Source: Mojavia pulchra JT2-VF2 (GTDB lineage Bacteria; Cyanobacteriota; Cyanobacteriia; Cyanobacteriales; Nostocaceae). Taken from it: 64,000 nt of DNA. A model generated the notes under the pieces. That model was not told where the DNA came from and searched no databases. It saw only the letters and a list, made by a program, of their open reading frames with translations. The stretch lies in NCBI GenBank assembly GCA_019359325.1, contig JAHHHN010000005.1, positions 62,001-126,000 on the forward strand, read 5' to 3'. The translations under genes and the position numbers were made by a program. This document shows, one piece after another, positions 25,397 through 34,631 of this stretch; the first letter of the stretch is position 1, and the number at the start of each line of letters is the position of its first letter.

Positions 25397-25686
25397 TTTG
25401 CTACCTCTAGTATGAAATAATTCCCTAGTTTACTAATTGATGCGGAACAGCAAAGCTTGGTGATTATAATTACATAATTTTGTGATCTCTGTCATATGAA
25501 AACTTTATACTAAATACTCGCAAATGGCTGATAATTTATGAAGTTTAGCGTGAAAATACATAGTATTTGCTAGATTCAACTTAGAAATATACTTAAGTAC
25601 TTACAATTAAATATACATTAGTTTATGTAAAAACCGAAAATTAGTTGCAAATATTAATTATGCAGAGAATAAAATAATATACATTT
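25397..25686. other. AT-rich intergenic region
   Basis: No gene, repeat or strong hairpin seen; it separates two minus-strand genes and probably holds the promoter of the small gene ending at 25157. Confidence 0.4.
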
Positions 25687-26475
25687 TTAGGGGAAAAACT
25701 GTCGGAAATCTTCATCTTTATGGCTTAATTGCACCCAGTCTAAATTTAAAGACCGTAGTTTTTGCACCAAGCGATCGCAAGCAGGACGTTCAGTTGCATA
25801 ATGTCCAGCATCAATTAAAATCAGACCGCGATCGCGGCTTTCTTGAAATTGATGGAACTTACAATCAGAAGTGAGATAAGCTTGAGCGCCAGTTTTGACT
25901 ACCGCCGAAATAAAACTAGCTCCCGAACCGCCCAAAACAGCCACTCGTGAAATCGTTTGCTGTAAATCAACAGTAGGTGAAACGATCAGATTTGGGGGAG
26001 CAAGCCGGGTGTGGATTAGCGTCAGTAATTCTTGTAATGTCATAAAAGGCTCTAGCACCCCTACGCGGCCATATCCTAAACTCGCTTGTGTGGGTACGAT
26101 GGGTGTAACTTCCTTGAGTTCTAAAATCTGAGCCAAAACATCAGCAGTCCCATCTTGTACTTGGTCAAAATTGGTATGGGCACTGTAGATGCCAATATTA
26201 TGGATATAAGCTAATCGCACCATATCCGCGATCGCCTCACCAGTACGTAAAGATTTGGGAGGATTAAAAATGAGGGGATGATGGGCAAAAATCAGGTTAG
26301 CATTAGAGGTGATCGCTTCTTGCATGACCGCCAAAGTTGGTGTTAAACATACCAAAACCCTAGCCTGTTCCTGTAAAATCCCTGGCTCAACCTGCCAACC
26401 ACAATTATCCCAACTTTCACACCAAGCAGGATTTGCCCATTCTTCAAACCAGCTAATTAAGTCAGCAATTCTCAT
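25687..26475 (-). CDS. Nif3-like dinuclear metal centre protein (YbgI/Nif3 family)
   Basis: 262 residues. Metal-binding motifs are seen as FAHHPLIF (about 65-72), the aspartate in AHTNFDQV (about 99-106), and the C-terminal IDAGHYATERPA. Family members form hexameric toroids with a di-metal site; proposed roles include GTP cyclohydrolase I-like and phosphatase-like activity, none firm. Monocistronic on the minus strand. Confidence 0.9.
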   Translation of the reverse strand: MRIADLISWFEEWANPAWCESWDNCGWQVEPGILQEQARVLVCLTPTLAVMQEAITSNANLIFAHHPLIFNPPKSLRTGEAIADMVRLAYIHNIGIYSAHTNFDQVQDGTADVLAQILELKEVTPIVPTQASLGYGRVGVLEPFMTLQELLTLIHTRLAPPNLIVSPTVDLQQTISRVAVLGGSGASFISAVVKTGAQAYLTSDCKFHQFQESRDRGLILIDAGHYATERPACDRLVQKLRSLNLDWVQLSHKDEDFRQFFP

Positions 26476-26618
26476 GTCTCGACATTTTGATGTGAATATA
26501 AACAGGACTTAAGCAACAATAACGTAATTTCTTCATTGCGACCGTAGGGAAGCAATCCTAAAGCCTTGTTTTTCGTTGCGAATGCGTAAGTTCTAATACA
26601 AAACAAACTTATTTACAG

Positions 26619-27455
26619 TTAATCTGTTTTCTGATGGTCTAACCAAGTCAATAAATCAGGTATTGATGAAATTCTGAGAATTGCTCTACCTAAATCTTCT
26701 AGCTGTTCCTTTTCTAAAACTTGAACTCGCTCAATAATTGACGCATCAATTTCACCGAAACGTTCATCAAGTAAAGACATACAGAATCTCAGCGCTTCTT
26801 TTTGTTCTCCTTTTTGTTCTCCCTTCTGCAAAATATCCTGATAAATCACAGATTCTTGCATAATATCCTCCCCTAAAAATTGCCGAATTAAGTCTTTTTT
26901 AAACTTTAAACCAGCTAAAATCCCTGTGTAAGCTGCGATATTCTGCCGAGTTTCTCTATCCGAAATTCTAGCAACACTCTGGGCAACCTGTGATAATAGC
27001 CTTTGGGGTGAATCTGTTTGTGTTAATGGTGCTAACGGCAATAATGCAGGGTTATCGAGAAATAAGGCGGAATCTTGTTCCCACATTCTTATAACTCGAT
27101 AGCGGTGAATTGTCATCTCATTGATATATTCTTGGGTAAAAGCGATTTCGTTACTTGTCTCTTGTAAGAAAATCACTACCTGCGTTATTGGCACATCATA
27201 CTGCCGCACTAACCTCACGAAATAATCTAACATTCGGAAAGGAATAGCAGGAGTAGATTGTATGATTGTTTGAAATTCTAAATGTAAAATACGATTCTGT
27301 GTTCGTAAGAAAGTTACAGAGTCGGCTCGAATTGGTTCAAGACTCAACTCAGTTTTTAAAACTTCAATTTTTGGTGCTTCAACCTTTAGCAACCAACGCG
27401 CAAAATCTGCTGGGTATTTTTCAGCTAAAGTCTTACATACGTTGTCAAAACTCAC
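26619..27455 (-). CDS. Rpn-family PD-(D/E)XK nuclease with C-terminal DUF4351
   Basis: 278 residues. N-terminal half (LAEKYPADFARWLLKVEAP, ILHLEFQTIIQ with the ExQ active-site form) matches Rpn/PDDEXK transposase-derived nucleases, related to RpnA-type recombination-promoting nucleases. After a repeat-like EKGEQKGEQK linker (about 212-220) the C-terminus (FCMSLLDERFGEIDASIIERVQ ... LTWLDHQ) is the DUF4351 helical tail. Start is GTG. A decayed relative lies 850 bp away at 28302-28803. Confidence 0.82.
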   Translation of the reverse strand: MSFDNVCKTLAEKYPADFARWLLKVEAPKIEVLKTELSLEPIRADSVTFLRTQNRILHLEFQTIIQSTPAIPFRMLDYFVRLVRQYDVPITQVVIFLQETSNEIAFTQEYINEMTIHRYRVIRMWEQDSALFLDNPALLPLAPLTQTDSPQRLLSQVAQSVARISDRETRQNIAAYTGILAGLKFKKDLIRQFLGEDIMQESVIYQDILQKGEQKGEQKEALRFCMSLLDERFGEIDASIIERVQVLEKEQLEDLGRAILRISSIPDLLTWLDHQKTD

Positions 27456-27492
27456 AAATAGCGCCCAAGATTATGCCAGTACGATTTGATTA

Positions 27493-27906
27493 TTAACTAG
27501 AGATGTGGACAACTAACTCTCTAACATGACTGCGTTGGCGATGTTCCCAAACATAAATACCTTGCCAAGTACCCAAAACTAAATGACCGCGATTAATGGG
27601 GATATTTTCGGAAGTGTGGGTAAGGGCTGAACGGATATGTGCCGGCATATCATCAGGGCCTTCAGCATCATGAATGTACTTGCCTGATTCTGGTACAAGT
27701 TTCGCCATAAAGTTAGCGAGATCCACCAACACATCTGGATCAGCATTTTCTTGAATCACTAAACTAGCTGAAGTGTGGCGTAAAAATAGAGTACAAAGTC
27801 CAGTTTCCACCCCCGACTCGGCAACGATCACTTCAATTTTTGAGGTGATATTTTGAAAAGACTTGCCAGTAGTGGAAACTCTGAGTAGCTTTTGGTAATG
27901 AGTCAT
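27493..27906 (-). CDS. YjbQ family protein (UPF0047)
   Basis: 137 residues. Signature motifs: GLCTLFLRHTSASLVIQENA, the histidine-rich FMAKLVPESGKYIHDAEGPDD and the terminal LGTWQGIYVWEHR. YjbQ proteins are trimeric, with a His/Asp cluster and weak thiamine-phosphate synthase activity reported in E. coli; physiological role unclear. The ATG at 27906 is preferred over an upstream TTG at 27912. The final five residues VHISS end 37 bp before the next minus-strand gene begins. Confidence 0.88.
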   Translation of the reverse strand: MTHYQKLLRVSTTGKSFQNITSKIEVIVAESGVETGLCTLFLRHTSASLVIQENADPDVLVDLANFMAKLVPESGKYIHDAEGPDDMPAHIRSALTHTSENIPINRGHLVLGTWQGIYVWEHRQRSHVRELVVHISS

Positions 27907-28062
27907 CTGCAATGAGTTAAAAGTCTACTGAGCGTTAGAATTTGCTTGCTGATTGAGAATATATCATACAACCTGGGAAGAGGTGGTCTGTCCGGTGGCT
28001 GTGTTACCAGAGATTGAGTGGCTTATATCTTATTATGTGTTGCTTGATGTTGGAGTTGAGGC

Positions 28063-28143
28063 ATGGAAAAGGAAAGGATTACTGCTGAAAACTTGCTCAG
28101 ACGTTATGCTGCTGGGGAAAGAGATTTTCGTAACTTGAGTTGA
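28063..28143 (+). pseudogene. N-terminal remnant of a pentapeptide-repeat protein
   Basis: The 26 codons starting at ATG 28063 read MEKERITAENLLRRYAAGER then DFRNLS and stop. Full-length cyanobacterial pentapeptide-repeat proteins often start with this ITAEELLRRYAAGERDF lead, followed by repeats, but here a TGA ends the frame at the first repeat. Probably a truncated relic. Confidence 0.45.
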
Positions 28144-28301
28144 GCAACGAATGAAATAACTATAGCAACCTTGATTATACGGAATTTAGAGATGCGATCG
28201 CCTAGCATTCTTGAAAGTAAATCGTCTTTGGTTTGGCAATAATCGGCGCTCTCTGTATTCTTTAATATATCCGTCGAATAAATGCCAAATTTCAAATCTA
28301 C

Positions 28302-28803
28302 ATGACTGAGGAATTAGAAAGAGCCGATAATGATTCACCGTGGAAAGAAATATTAGAAGCATACTTTTCCCAAGCCATGCATTTTTTCTTCCCAGAAACA
28401 GCCAGATTAATTAACTGGGAACGTACCCATACGTCGATTGTACGAACAAGAACTGCAAGAAAGAGATATTCGTAACCTATACCGATTTATTGATTGGGTT
28501 ATGATTTTACCAAAAGCATTGGAAGCGGAATTTTGGCAAGAATTTAAGCAGTTTGAGCAGGAGCGTAGTATGAGTTATGTAACCACTGGTGAACGTATTG
28601 GCTACGAACGGGGAAAACAAGAAGGTGAGCAAAGTCTCGTGCTTCGACAAGTAAAAAAACGGGTGGGAGAGTTACCGCAAGAAGTTCAAGAACGCATTCA
28701 ATCGCTTTCCCTAGAGCAATTAGAAGCACTTGGCGAGGCTTTGTTAGATTTTACAGGACTAGAGGATTTACTTAGCTGGTTAGAAGAAAATCCTGCTGGG
28801 TAG
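28302..28803 (+). pseudogene. Rpn-family nuclease with large internal deletion and frameshift
   Basis: The first part from ATG 28302 reads SPWKEILEAYFSQAMHFFFP and then INWERTHTSI, a standard start of this family. At about 28438 the frame changes and the sequence resumes at the family's later region (LYEQELQERDIRNLYRFIDW), continuing through the ERGKQEGEQ linker to the DUF4351-like tail ending LLSWLEENPAG. The central part of the catalytic domain, about 150 codons in intact homologues I know, is missing. Not expected to be active. Confidence 0.75.
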
Positions 28804-28907
28804 GATTTTCGGGTGTGGGAATGTTTTGGTTGTAGCCTTTGATTAAGTACGATTGGGCAAAACCCACTGTCGGAGGCGATCGCTTATCACTCGTAAATTG
28901 AGTTAAC

Positions 28908-29981
28908 TTAAAAATATTTGATCACAGCATCAGCGATCGCTTCATTTCCATTTTTAGCAATCGGTTGAGATTGCTTTGGTTGCAGAAGAGGTTGAGAGAG
29001 AAAATCCCAACTACCTTGAAAAAATTCTGTTGGAGTCAAGATTTGATGCTGATTGTAATTGCTCAAACCTTCCAACATAAAAGCTGCTTCTGCAAAGTCA
29101 TCACGAGTAATCGTAACAATAGGTACTTGTAAACGTGTAGCTTCTGCAAAAGTACCGTAACCAGGTTTAGAAACGACTCGTCCACAAATGGGCATAAAAT
29201 CTACAGGGCGGTATTTACGGTCAGTAACTTTCACCAAATTAGGTAAATCAGGGGCAGATTCATCAAAGACAATGAATTGCCAATCGGGAAAATGGTGCAG
29301 GTTATCGTAGGGAATTTGTTGCAAACCCAAGCCGCCAAAAGTTAGCAAAATAGTTTTTTCTAGGGGTGCAGTAATACCCCAACTAGAACGTAAATCATCA
29401 GCCGTGTAACGAGGAGAACCACCTGTTAAGCCCACATCTGTAATATTTGGGAAAGCCTGCATCGGTTCATGGAAGGGAAGACGAAACAGGCGATCGCACT
29501 TTGAATAACAATCACTAATCCAATCAGCAATTTCTAAAAATTCGCCTCCCCAATCTCGATAAATTAAGTCCCAGCCAAAGTTACTGATCATCCAGCAGGG
29601 GATATTTGCAGCTTTAGCGATGAGAGGGGCGAGGAAAGGAATATCTGCCAAAATAAGATGAACGCGATTTTGACGGATAAAATTTACTTCCGAGGCAATC
29701 AGTGAATTTTGATTTTTCTTAATTTCTAGTAACTTTGCCAGAGTCGCCTCTTTATCCATTGTCAAGCTATCTGCTTGCACCACACCCAAATCAAAAGCAC
29801 GGGGACGATGGATAAAATCGCCATCTATGTAGCACTCTAGCAACCACCTGGGGGCAGTTGTCACCATAATTAACAAGACATCTGGGCATAACTTTTGAAT
29901 TGTGGCAGCAATCGATGCAGTACGAGTAGCATGACCGAAGCCGTGGTTAGTGATAGCTAAGTATAAAATTGGGCGTTCCAT
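28908..29981 (-). CDS. Glycosyltransferase, GT-B fold (MurG/UGT-like)
   Basis: 357 residues from ATG 29981 (MERPILYLAITNHGFGHATR). The longer frame back to 30086 only adds translated dispersed-repeat sequence, so it is rejected. The N-terminal NHGFGHATR loop is the glycine-rich acceptor/membrane motif of MurG-like enzymes; the C-terminal half has ILLTFGGLGL, a central DFMPICGRVVSKPGYGTFAEA nucleotide-sugar site and a final helix. Donor and acceptor are unknown. It is followed downstream by no linked sugar genes, so pathway cannot be inferred. Confidence 0.82.
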   Translation of the reverse strand: MERPILYLAITNHGFGHATRTASIAATIQKLCPDVLLIMVTTAPRWLLECYIDGDFIHRPRAFDLGVVQADSLTMDKEATLAKLLEIKKNQNSLIASEVNFIRQNRVHLILADIPFLAPLIAKAANIPCWMISNFGWDLIYRDWGGEFLEIADWISDCYSKCDRLFRLPFHEPMQAFPNITDVGLTGGSPRYTADDLRSSWGITAPLEKTILLTFGGLGLQQIPYDNLHHFPDWQFIVFDESAPDLPNLVKVTDRKYRPVDFMPICGRVVSKPGYGTFAEATRLQVPIVTITRDDFAEAAFMLEGLSNYNQHQILTPTEFFQGSWDFLSQPLLQPKQSQPIAKNGNEAIADAVIKYF

Positions 29982-29984
29982 GTA

Positions 29985-30140
29985 GTTAGGGATTGGGAAT
30001 TGGGTATTAGGCATCGGGCATGGGGCATTGGGTGAAGAGGACAAGGAGCATGGGGGATGGGGGGACAAGGAGCAAGAGTTATTCATAGTTCTTTCCCCTT
30101 GTCCCCTTGTCCCCCCATCCCCAGTCCCCAGTCACCAGTC
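29985..30140. repeat. Dispersed CCCCA(A/G)T-type repeat, third copy of the 1745/2722 element
   Basis: Contains the same ordered segments as the repeats flanking the J-domain gene (GGGCATTGGGTGAAGAGGAC, GGGGGGACAAGGAGCAAGAG, TTCTTTCCCCTTGTCCCCTT), but more diverged, and then tandem CCCCAGTC words. Confidence 0.65.
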
Positions 30141-30141
30141 C

Positions 30142-31341
30142 CTAATCCCCAATCCCCTTACAAAACCGTTGCACACCTTCAACCAATTGGTCGATTTCCG
30201 ATTCTAAAGTAAAGTAATGAACGCAGGCGCGTACACAGTTGGGATCGGCAATTTTCCGGGTAAATAATCTTTGTGATTCTAAAAAATTCACCAACTCCTG
30301 ACTAGTTTGAGGTTGAGAATTCGCAATTTGAAACGATACTAAACCACTTTGAGGCGGGGAAGTCCGTAAACATTTGACATCGGGTAATTTTACCAACTGT
30401 CGCCAAAGGTATTCACTGTTGCGGAGAATTTGCTGATAACGTTCCTGTGGTGTTCCCCATTGCTGATGGACTGCGATCGCCTCCTTCAAGGCAACATACA
30501 ACGGATAATCTGAGGTAGCCACTTCATATTTTTGCCCATCCTGATGCCAATCCACAGGCTTGCCTTGATTGTTGAGAACAACACCGCGCCAACCAATAAA
30601 AGTAGGCTTTAAGCTTTCTTGTGCTTCTGGTCGGATATACAAACCCCCCACACCCGCAGGGCCACATAACCACTTATGACCAGTAAAAGCATAAAAATCT
30701 ACTCCCAATTCAGTTAAATTTAAAGGCATAGAACCAACAGACTGGGCAGCATCTATTAAAAGTCGGGAATAATTACCCCTGCATAAATCTGCAATTTTGT
30801 CTAGAGGTAAAACTTGCCCTGTATTCCAAAGGATATGACTTAAAACCACAAGGCGAGTATTAGGGCGTAAATGTTGGGCAATAACTTCTACAGGATCGCC
30901 TTCGTTTAAAGTAGCCATGAGTGGGCAAGTAGTTACTTCAACAGCGAATCTGCGCCCGATTTCCTGTGCTGTGGCGATAATGCCTTGGTGTTCGCAATCA
31001 GAAAGCAGCAGATGATCGCCAGCTTGCCACTCAATACCCCACATCGCAATATTGCAACCAAAAGTTACATTTTCTGTAAGAGTAATAGTTTGCGGTGGCG
31101 CATTCAACTCAGATGCGATCGCTTCTCTGGTAGCTTGAATATTTAATCCAATCCAGCGGCCAACTTCAGCGCCAAACGGGCCTAGTTGCTGAATATGAGC
31201 TTGAGCTTGGCTAATGGCATCCATTGCTGTTTGGGGCATCGGCCCTTGACCCCCATAATTGAAATAGCTCTTATTCGCTAAAGCTGGAAACTGCTCTCGA
31301 TGGTGATGCAATTTGGATGTTGCAGTAGAAATACTAGTCAT
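30142..31341 (-). CDS. PLP-dependent class V aminotransferase (cysteine desulfurase-like)
   Basis: 399 residues from ATG 31341 (a TTG two codons earlier is less likely). The PLP lysine is in AFTGHKWLCGPAGVGGLYI, the aspartate-alanine pair in LLIDAAQSVGSM, and the cofactor histidine region in LVVLSHILWNTGQV. The N-terminus YFNYGGQGPMPQ is typical of the isopenicillin-N epimerase/cysteine-desulfurase-like group in cyanobacteria. No NifS-type catalytic cysteine loop is clear, so sulfur transfer is doubtful and the substrate is unassigned. Confidence 0.82.
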   Translation of the reverse strand: MTSISTATSKLHHHREQFPALANKSYFNYGGQGPMPQTAMDAISQAQAHIQQLGPFGAEVGRWIGLNIQATREAIASELNAPPQTITLTENVTFGCNIAMWGIEWQAGDHLLLSDCEHQGIIATAQEIGRRFAVEVTTCPLMATLNEGDPVEVIAQHLRPNTRLVVLSHILWNTGQVLPLDKIADLCRGNYSRLLIDAAQSVGSMPLNLTELGVDFYAFTGHKWLCGPAGVGGLYIRPEAQESLKPTFIGWRGVVLNNQGKPVDWHQDGQKYEVATSDYPLYVALKEAIAVHQQWGTPQERYQQILRNSEYLWRQLVKLPDVKCLRTSPPQSGLVSFQIANSQPQTSQELVNFLESQRLFTRKIADPNCVRACVHYFTLESEIDQLVEGVQRFCKGIGD

Positions 31342-31499
31342 ACCCAATTTAAGTTTTAGATTTTAGAGTGAAGATAAGGAATCAGATAACTTCATGCTTA
31401 ACGTATCTTCGGGTTTTTCGTAGGTAATTGTGATTTGATTACTGACTTTCCTTCTCTGGCTGACTCCCAGAAAGTACTAATTATTGCTAGCTTAATGGA

Positions 31500-33008
31500 A
31501 TGTTAATTAATGCTGATCTGTTACTGCAATATCAACGCTGTAAGCGCCGACCTTTTTTAGATAGTCACGGTGACAAAAACCAGCGAGATACTCCCAATGA
31601 GTTACTGCTAAAACTGCAACACGACAAAATCGCTTATCAAAGCAGTGTCTTAGCTAATTTGTCTTACCACAGACCAAATTATCCCAAAGGAAATTGGCAA
31701 GCAGGGCAAGCAGCAACTTTAGAATTGATGCAGCGTGGAGTTGAGTACATTCGTCAAGGTGTGCTGTTAGCCAGTTACGACGATTGGGTAAACACAGGGA
31801 ATGAAGAGGTTTCTCTATCCCCAAGTTATCAAGGGTATACCTTACTCAGTCGTCCAGATTTACTTGTGAAACAGCCAGGAGAATCTTGCTTTGGAGATTG
31901 GATGTACGTTCCGGCGAGTCTGGAAATGGGTAAACGCCCCAAACAAGAATATCAAGTTGGAGTAGCATTTCACGCCCAAGTCTTGGCGACAGTGCAGGGA
32001 GTTATGCCCCAAACAGCTTGGCTGAAACTGCGGACTAAAGATAGTAGTTATGCAGTAGATTTGCAAAGATGGAACCCAGAGATGCAACGCATTCTCGCCG
32101 AGTTGATTCAAACTTTAGAGTTAGCCGATGGGCCAGAAGTATTTATTTCTCGACAAAAATGCAGTCTTTGTCATTGGTACAGTAATTGTTATGCGATCGC
32201 CCAATCACAAAAACATCTTTCACTGTTACCAGGAGTAACACCTGTTCGCTACACTCAACTACAAGCTCTCTCGATCACCACACTGGAATCTCTTGCTAGT
32301 ACCAGCCCCAGCGTACTAGAAAACTTGCCTGGGTTTGATAGTGAGGTAGCGCCCAAGCTAATAGTACAAGCTCAATCTGTATTACAAAGTCGTCCGTTTA
32401 TCTTACCCTACCCAGCAGCAACAGAAAATATCACCTTCACTGCTCCCATAGAAATTTACTTTGATATTGAGGCACAACCAGACTTGAATTTAAATTATTT
32501 GTTGGGAGTGTTGATTGTTGATCGGCAAACTAACACAGAACAGTTTTATTCTCTCCTCGCAGACAGACCAGAAGATGAAGAATTAATCTGGCAGCAATTT
32601 TTAGATTTGATTGGGCAATATCCCGAAGCCCCAATTTATCATTTTTGTGCTTACGAATTTGATACAGTCAAACGACTGGCAAAGCTGTACCACACACCTT
32701 ATTCCTCAGTGCGCCCTGTATTAAATCGCTTTGTGGATGTGTATGAACAACTAACCCAAAGCGTCGCCTTACCCATAGAAAGTTATGCCCTCAAAGCCAT
32801 TGCCCGTTGGTTAGGATTTGAATGGCGAGACAAAGAAGCTAGCGGTGCTAAGTGTATTTACTGGTATGATCAGTGGCTAGAAACAGGCGATCGCACCTTA
32901 TTGGAATTAATTCAACGCTACAACGAAGACGACTGCCGCGCCACCCGCAATGTCAAAGATTGGTTAGTCAAATTTTTTCAGGAAGAATATTATTTGCGAC
33001 CTGCTTAA
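31500..33008 (+). CDS. TM0106-family RecB-like nuclease
   Basis: 502 residues. N-terminal RecB/Cas4-like nuclease domain (LLQYQRCKRRPFLD; GDWMYVPASLE; YQVGVAFHAQVLA) with four cysteines in the Cas4-like pattern: C14 and the later cluster CSLCHWYSNC, probable 4Fe-4S ligands. A HhH-like middle (LQALSITTLESLASTS) and a C-terminal RNase H-like/DEDD exonuclease domain (YFDIEAQPDLN; HFCAYEFDTVKRLA; YNEDDCRAT) follow. It likely acts in DNA repair or end processing; no CRISPR genes are nearby. Confidence 0.85.
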   Translation: MLINADLLLQYQRCKRRPFLDSHGDKNQRDTPNELLLKLQHDKIAYQSSVLANLSYHRPNYPKGNWQAGQAATLELMQRGVEYIRQGVLLASYDDWVNTGNEEVSLSPSYQGYTLLSRPDLLVKQPGESCFGDWMYVPASLEMGKRPKQEYQVGVAFHAQVLATVQGVMPQTAWLKLRTKDSSYAVDLQRWNPEMQRILAELIQTLELADGPEVFISRQKCSLCHWYSNCYAIAQSQKHLSLLPGVTPVRYTQLQALSITTLESLASTSPSVLENLPGFDSEVAPKLIVQAQSVLQSRPFILPYPAATENITFTAPIEIYFDIEAQPDLNLNYLLGVLIVDRQTNTEQFYSLLADRPEDEELIWQQFLDLIGQYPEAPIYHFCAYEFDTVKRLAKLYHTPYSSVRPVLNRFVDVYEQLTQSVALPIESYALKAIARWLGFEWRDKEASGAKCIYWYDQWLETGDRTLLELIQRYNEDDCRATRNVKDWLVKFFQEEYYLRPA

Positions 33009-33085
33009 ATCAAGTCTCATAAATAGTTAATAACTTGAGCGTGATATTGTGTTGGGTGACTTTTACACTTTAGCGATCGCTATCC

Positions 33086-34270
33086 ATGCAGCTCATCAAG
33101 AAACTCTTGACATTGCCAAGAATTATTTACTTTAGCATCCCAATTTTAATTATCAGCCTTTTCTTCACCAATTTAGCATCTACTGCCGTTACCGTTAGTG
33201 GCATAGAGTTTATCGGACAAGCAACTTTACCGCAAGGATTATCCTTCCAAAAAACGGCTGTGGGAGGATTATCTGGAATTACCTACGACGCAAAAAACGA
33301 CCTTTATTATGCCATCTCAGATGACCGCAGCCAAAAAGCTCCCGCTCGTTTCTACACCCTAAAAATTGACCTCAGTAAAGGTACATTGAAAAATGGCGGT
33401 GTTGTTCCTGTCGGTGTGACCACACTATTAAATGAAAGTGGTGAAAAATATCCTCCAGGTACGACTGATACAGAAGGTATTGCTTTAACTAGTAAAAAAA
33501 GTGTCTTTATCTCTTCTGAAGGTGATCCTAAGCAATTAATTAATTCTTTTATTAAAGAGTTTTCCCTATCTACTGGCAAAGAAATAACAACTCTACCCAT
33601 ACCAAACAAGTTTTTGCCAGATAAAAAGGGTCAGCAAGGGTTCCGTAACAATTTAGCTTTTGAAAGTCTAACAATTACACCAGATGAAAAGCATTTATTT
33701 ACAGCCACCGAAAATGCTTTAATTCAAGATGGTGCAGAAGCTCAACCCAGAATCGGCACTCCTTGCCGGATTTTACAATACAACCTATTTATCAACCAAC
33801 CAGAAAAGGAATTTCTTTACCAGACTGAACCAGTTACGCCTATTTTAAATCTTACAGGCAAATTTGCTAGCGGCTTACCTGATTTAGTTGCCCTTGATAA
33901 TCAAGGAAATTTCCTTAGTTTAGAAAGGTCTTTTACAGGCTTGGGATTTGCAATTTCCCTATTCCAGATTTCTTTAAAGGGTGCTGATGACATTCATAAG
34001 ATTAATAGCTTTTCAGCTGTTGACTCCAAAACAATTAAACCTGTTCAGAAAAAACAGCTTTTAGATTTGAGAAATTTAGACGTGTTGCTAGATAATATCG
34101 AAGGCTTAACCCTTGGCCCGAAATTGCCAGATGGACAGCGCTCATTAATTCTAATTAGTGATAACAACTTCAATGCTCTACAACGTAATCAAATACTAGC
34201 CTTTAAGTTGAAGATTGAATCACCAATAAGTAGGCTATTACGCCGTTTATTTCCAAATTATAATCACTAA
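33086..34270 (+). CDS. Secreted phytase-like esterase (esterase-like activity of phytase family)
   Basis: 394 residues. An N-terminal signal segment (IIYFSIPILIISLFFTNLAS) precedes a beta-propeller-like region containing GGLSGITYDAKNDLYYAISDD, DTEGIALTSKKSVFISSEGD, AFESLTITPDEKHLFTATEN and DNIEGLTLGPKLPDGQRSLI, all hallmarks of the phytase-like/DUF3616-type domain. Probably periplasmic or exported; substrate uncertain (phosphate ester or phytate by analogy). It has its own short leader and no operon partner. Confidence 0.82.
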   Translation: MQLIKKLLTLPRIIYFSIPILIISLFFTNLASTAVTVSGIEFIGQATLPQGLSFQKTAVGGLSGITYDAKNDLYYAISDDRSQKAPARFYTLKIDLSKGTLKNGGVVPVGVTTLLNESGEKYPPGTTDTEGIALTSKKSVFISSEGDPKQLINSFIKEFSLSTGKEITTLPIPNKFLPDKKGQQGFRNNLAFESLTITPDEKHLFTATENALIQDGAEAQPRIGTPCRILQYNLFINQPEKEFLYQTEPVTPILNLTGKFASGLPDLVALDNQGNFLSLERSFTGLGFAISLFQISLKGADDIHKINSFSAVDSKTIKPVQKKQLLDLRNLDVLLDNIEGLTLGPKLPDGQRSLILISDNNFNALQRNQILAFKLKIESPISRLLRRLFPNYNH

Positions 34271-34631
34271 GTTTTCCTATAAAATACTTCGTAGTTGCGC
34301 TGAACTGCAACTATAAATTTCATCTTTATAAATGGAACTTATTTCTATAGATTACGTATATTTACTGAACGAATTCTACAAATCTATTGGAGCAATCTAT
34401 GGATTCAGTGAAATTTCCCATACGCTTGCTTTAATAAATATGTTACACCTAGCTTAAGAACTATTACAGACAGATTTCGTTCTTATTTATGGATAGTTAA
34501 CATAAAATTGTAGTAATTTTTACATCATATGATTGACTCTCTAAAATTTATGTTCTTTTTTTCGGATAAAATAAAGGTTTAAGGAGAGCTATAAACTTAA
34601 CTTCTTAGGTTTATTTTTCATAAATAATTTT
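34271..34631. other. AT-rich intergenic region upstream of the kinase pair
   Basis: No gene or clear hairpin. An AAGGAGAG lies 50 bp before the kinase start, too far to be its ribosome binding site; the start at 34632 follows an AT-rich leader without a clear Shine-Dalgarno. Confidence 0.4.

Noticed and set aside
29982-30086. N-terminal extension of the glycosyltransferase
   Set aside because: It encodes repeat-derived Ser/Pro/Asn sequence; the ATG at 29981 begins the true domain.
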